A stretch of DNA of 42,217 nt from an uncultured Lachnospiraceae bacterium (GTDB lineage Bacteria > Bacillota > Clostridia > Lachnospirales > Lachnospiraceae): NCBI GenBank assembly GCA_910587085.1, contig CAJUMC010000023.1:1-42217 (forward strand), written 5' to 3'. The position numbers and the translations under genes were made by a program. Below, in pieces: positions 41,255-42,217 of this stretch (the stretch's first letter is position 1; each line of letters starts with the position of its first letter). A model generated the notes under the pieces. It ran no database searches. It was not told where the DNA came from and worked only from the letters and a program-made list of their open reading frames with translations.

Positions 41255-41290
41255 AAAAAATGCTCCCCGTCCGGAATCGGAACGGGGAGC
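41255..41290 (-). terminator. Terminator of the CE1-like esterase gene
   Basis: On the minus strand, GCTCCCCGT pairs with ACGGGGAGC (41262-41270 with 41282-41290), followed by six T (A at 41255-41260). It lies about 40 nt after the esterase stop. Confidence 0.85.
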
Positions 41291-41332
41291 GTACAGTGCG
41301 GGCCGGATGCACTCATTGAATGCAGCGGCAGG

Positions 41333-42217
41333 TCAGCGGTTCTGAAATACGACCCGGGCGAAGTTGTAAAAGCCGAGATACCAGATATCAAAATCATGTG
41401 CTCCCGGAAGCTCGTGCCAGTAAAAATTCTCGTCGCTCAGCTTGTCGGTAACAGCGGTGAGACCGCGAACGGAGTTTTTCGCGCTGGAGTATGCCACGCC
41501 GTCCTCGGTTCCGCAGATCGCATAATAATATTTTATGTCGAGATCCGGGAACTGGGCCAGCTTTTCCGCAACCTGGGAGGCCGGATAGCTTGTCGGAGCA
41601 GCCGAGAAGGCGCCGAACCAGGAGAACAGATCAAGACATTCGCACATCCCGATGTTGATGGTCTGCATGCCGCCCATGGAGAGTCCTGCCATGGCGCGGT
41701 TTTCCCGCTCTGTACCTACGGAGTAATTGCTTTCGATAAACGGGATCAGGTCGCCGCGCAGCTCCTGGCCAAAGGAGTAAAAAGAATTGTAATCCGCATT
41801 GGTATTTGCGAAATCCGAGCTGGAGCGGCCGTTCGGCGTTACGACGATGAACGGCTCGATCTCGCCGCTGTAAATCAGATTATCCATAATCTTCTTGATT
41901 TTGGAATCGTCGCCCGTCATGCCCCACTCGCGCTCGCTTCCGCCGATACCGTGCATAAGGTAGAGCACATTATACTTTGTCTCCTCGCTGTAGCCGTAAG
42001 GCAGATATATGTAAGCGTATTTGGTGATCTCAGACTGATCGCCATAGTAATCTTTTGTCTGATAGGATATTTTTTCAACGGTACCGCAGTTATCCTCGCG
42101 TTTTTTAATGACTTTGTAATCAAGCATATTCTTAAACATACTTTCTTCCTCCTTTTGCTTGTCGTCCGCCGGAGAGCCGGTCGGGTTGTTTTCGGAGTCA
42201 CCGTCCGCCGGAGAGCC
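41333..42217 (-). CDS. CE1-like esterase, N-terminus beyond the window
   Basis: The visible 294 codons stay open to the right edge. From the Met at 42139 the 268-residue part is an alpha/beta hydrolase of the esterase D/feruloyl-esterase (CE1) group: LYLMHGIGGSEREW, the nucleophile elbow GLSMGG (Ser154 counted from that Met), Asp213 (GTEDG) and His248 (GAHDF). The 26 codons before it, GSPADGDSENNPTGSP and on, look like a low-complexity linker, with the motif GSPAD twice. The gene therefore probably begins beyond the window, with a signal or binding domain ahead of the linker. An AAAGGAGG site before the Met means an internal start at 42139 is possible. It likely acts on ester-linked plant cell-wall decorations. 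Confidence 0.85.
   Translation of the reverse strand, partial: GSPADGDSENNPTGSPADDKQKEEESMFKNMLDYKVIKKREDNCGTVEKISYQTKDYYGDQSEITKYAYIYLPYGYSEETKYNVLYLMHGIGGSEREWGMTGDDSKIKKIMDNLIYSGEIEPFIVVTPNGRSSSDFANTNADYNSFYSFGQELRGDLIPFIESNYSVGTERENRAMAGLSMGGMQTINIGMCECLDLFSWFGAFSAAPTSYPASQVAEKLAQFPDLDIKYYYAICGTEDGVAYSSAKNSVRGLTAVTDKLSDENFYWHELPGAHDFDIWYLGFYNFARVVFQNR

Overview
The window looks like chromosomal DNA of a Gram-positive anaerobe of the Clostridia, most likely a Lachnospiraceae-type gut bacterium. The signs are strong AAAGGAGG-type ribosome binding sites, T-box leaders in front of aminoacyl-tRNA synthetase genes, a TM1266-type hydrogenase-associated regulator, lipoboxes, BlaI/M56 genes, an ECF-type vitamin B6 transporter and moderately GC-rich DNA. 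No rRNA, tRNA, CRISPR array, prophage or insertion sequence was recognised. The placement is inference from gene content; no database was searched.

Left part (1-7.1 kb): a promoter, a roughly 225-nt structured RNA of unrecognised family ending in a terminator, a TM1266-family regulator and an orphan NitT/TauT-like binding lipoprotein. After a divergent acidic hypothetical protein come a T-box-controlled proS (specifier CCG), a tandem-repeat spacer and pncB. Middle-left (7.1-16 kb, mostly minus strand): an operon of a DUF3737 beta-helix protein and two hybrid histidine kinases, then a DegV protein, then a pyridoxamine kinase/ECF S-component pair for vitamin B6 uptake and trapping. Middle (16.3-24.6 kb): a P-loop kinase remnant with its middle deleted, an SGNH (CE2-like) esterase lipoprotein, a large HTH/TPR-like regulator, a small secreted protein readable only through a -1 shift on A AAA AAG, and two large lipoproteins.

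Middle-right (24.6-32.4 kb): an Ile T-box (specifier ATC) drives a Nudix hydrolase plus a eukaryotic-like IleS. Five copies of a 103-bp structured tandem repeat follow, then glgP. Right part (32.4-42.2 kb): blaI under two palindromic operators with a frameshifted blaR1/M56 gene; a 2-isopropylmalate synthase fused in frame to a C-terminal AraC-type DNA-binding domain, with a 14-bp palindrome in its leader; map; a two-gene RNA-repair cassette (RNA ligase plus HD-Pnk end-healing enzyme) separated by tandem repeats; and the 3' part of a CE1-like esterase gene that runs off the right edge.

The most unusual items are the LeuA-AraC fusion, the structured RNA at 118-343, the 103-bp repeat array, the slippery-site secreted protein and the RNA-repair pair. 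Tandem repeat expansions occur in three intergenic spacers, after proS, after ileS and between the RNA-repair genes, each placed close before a start codon.
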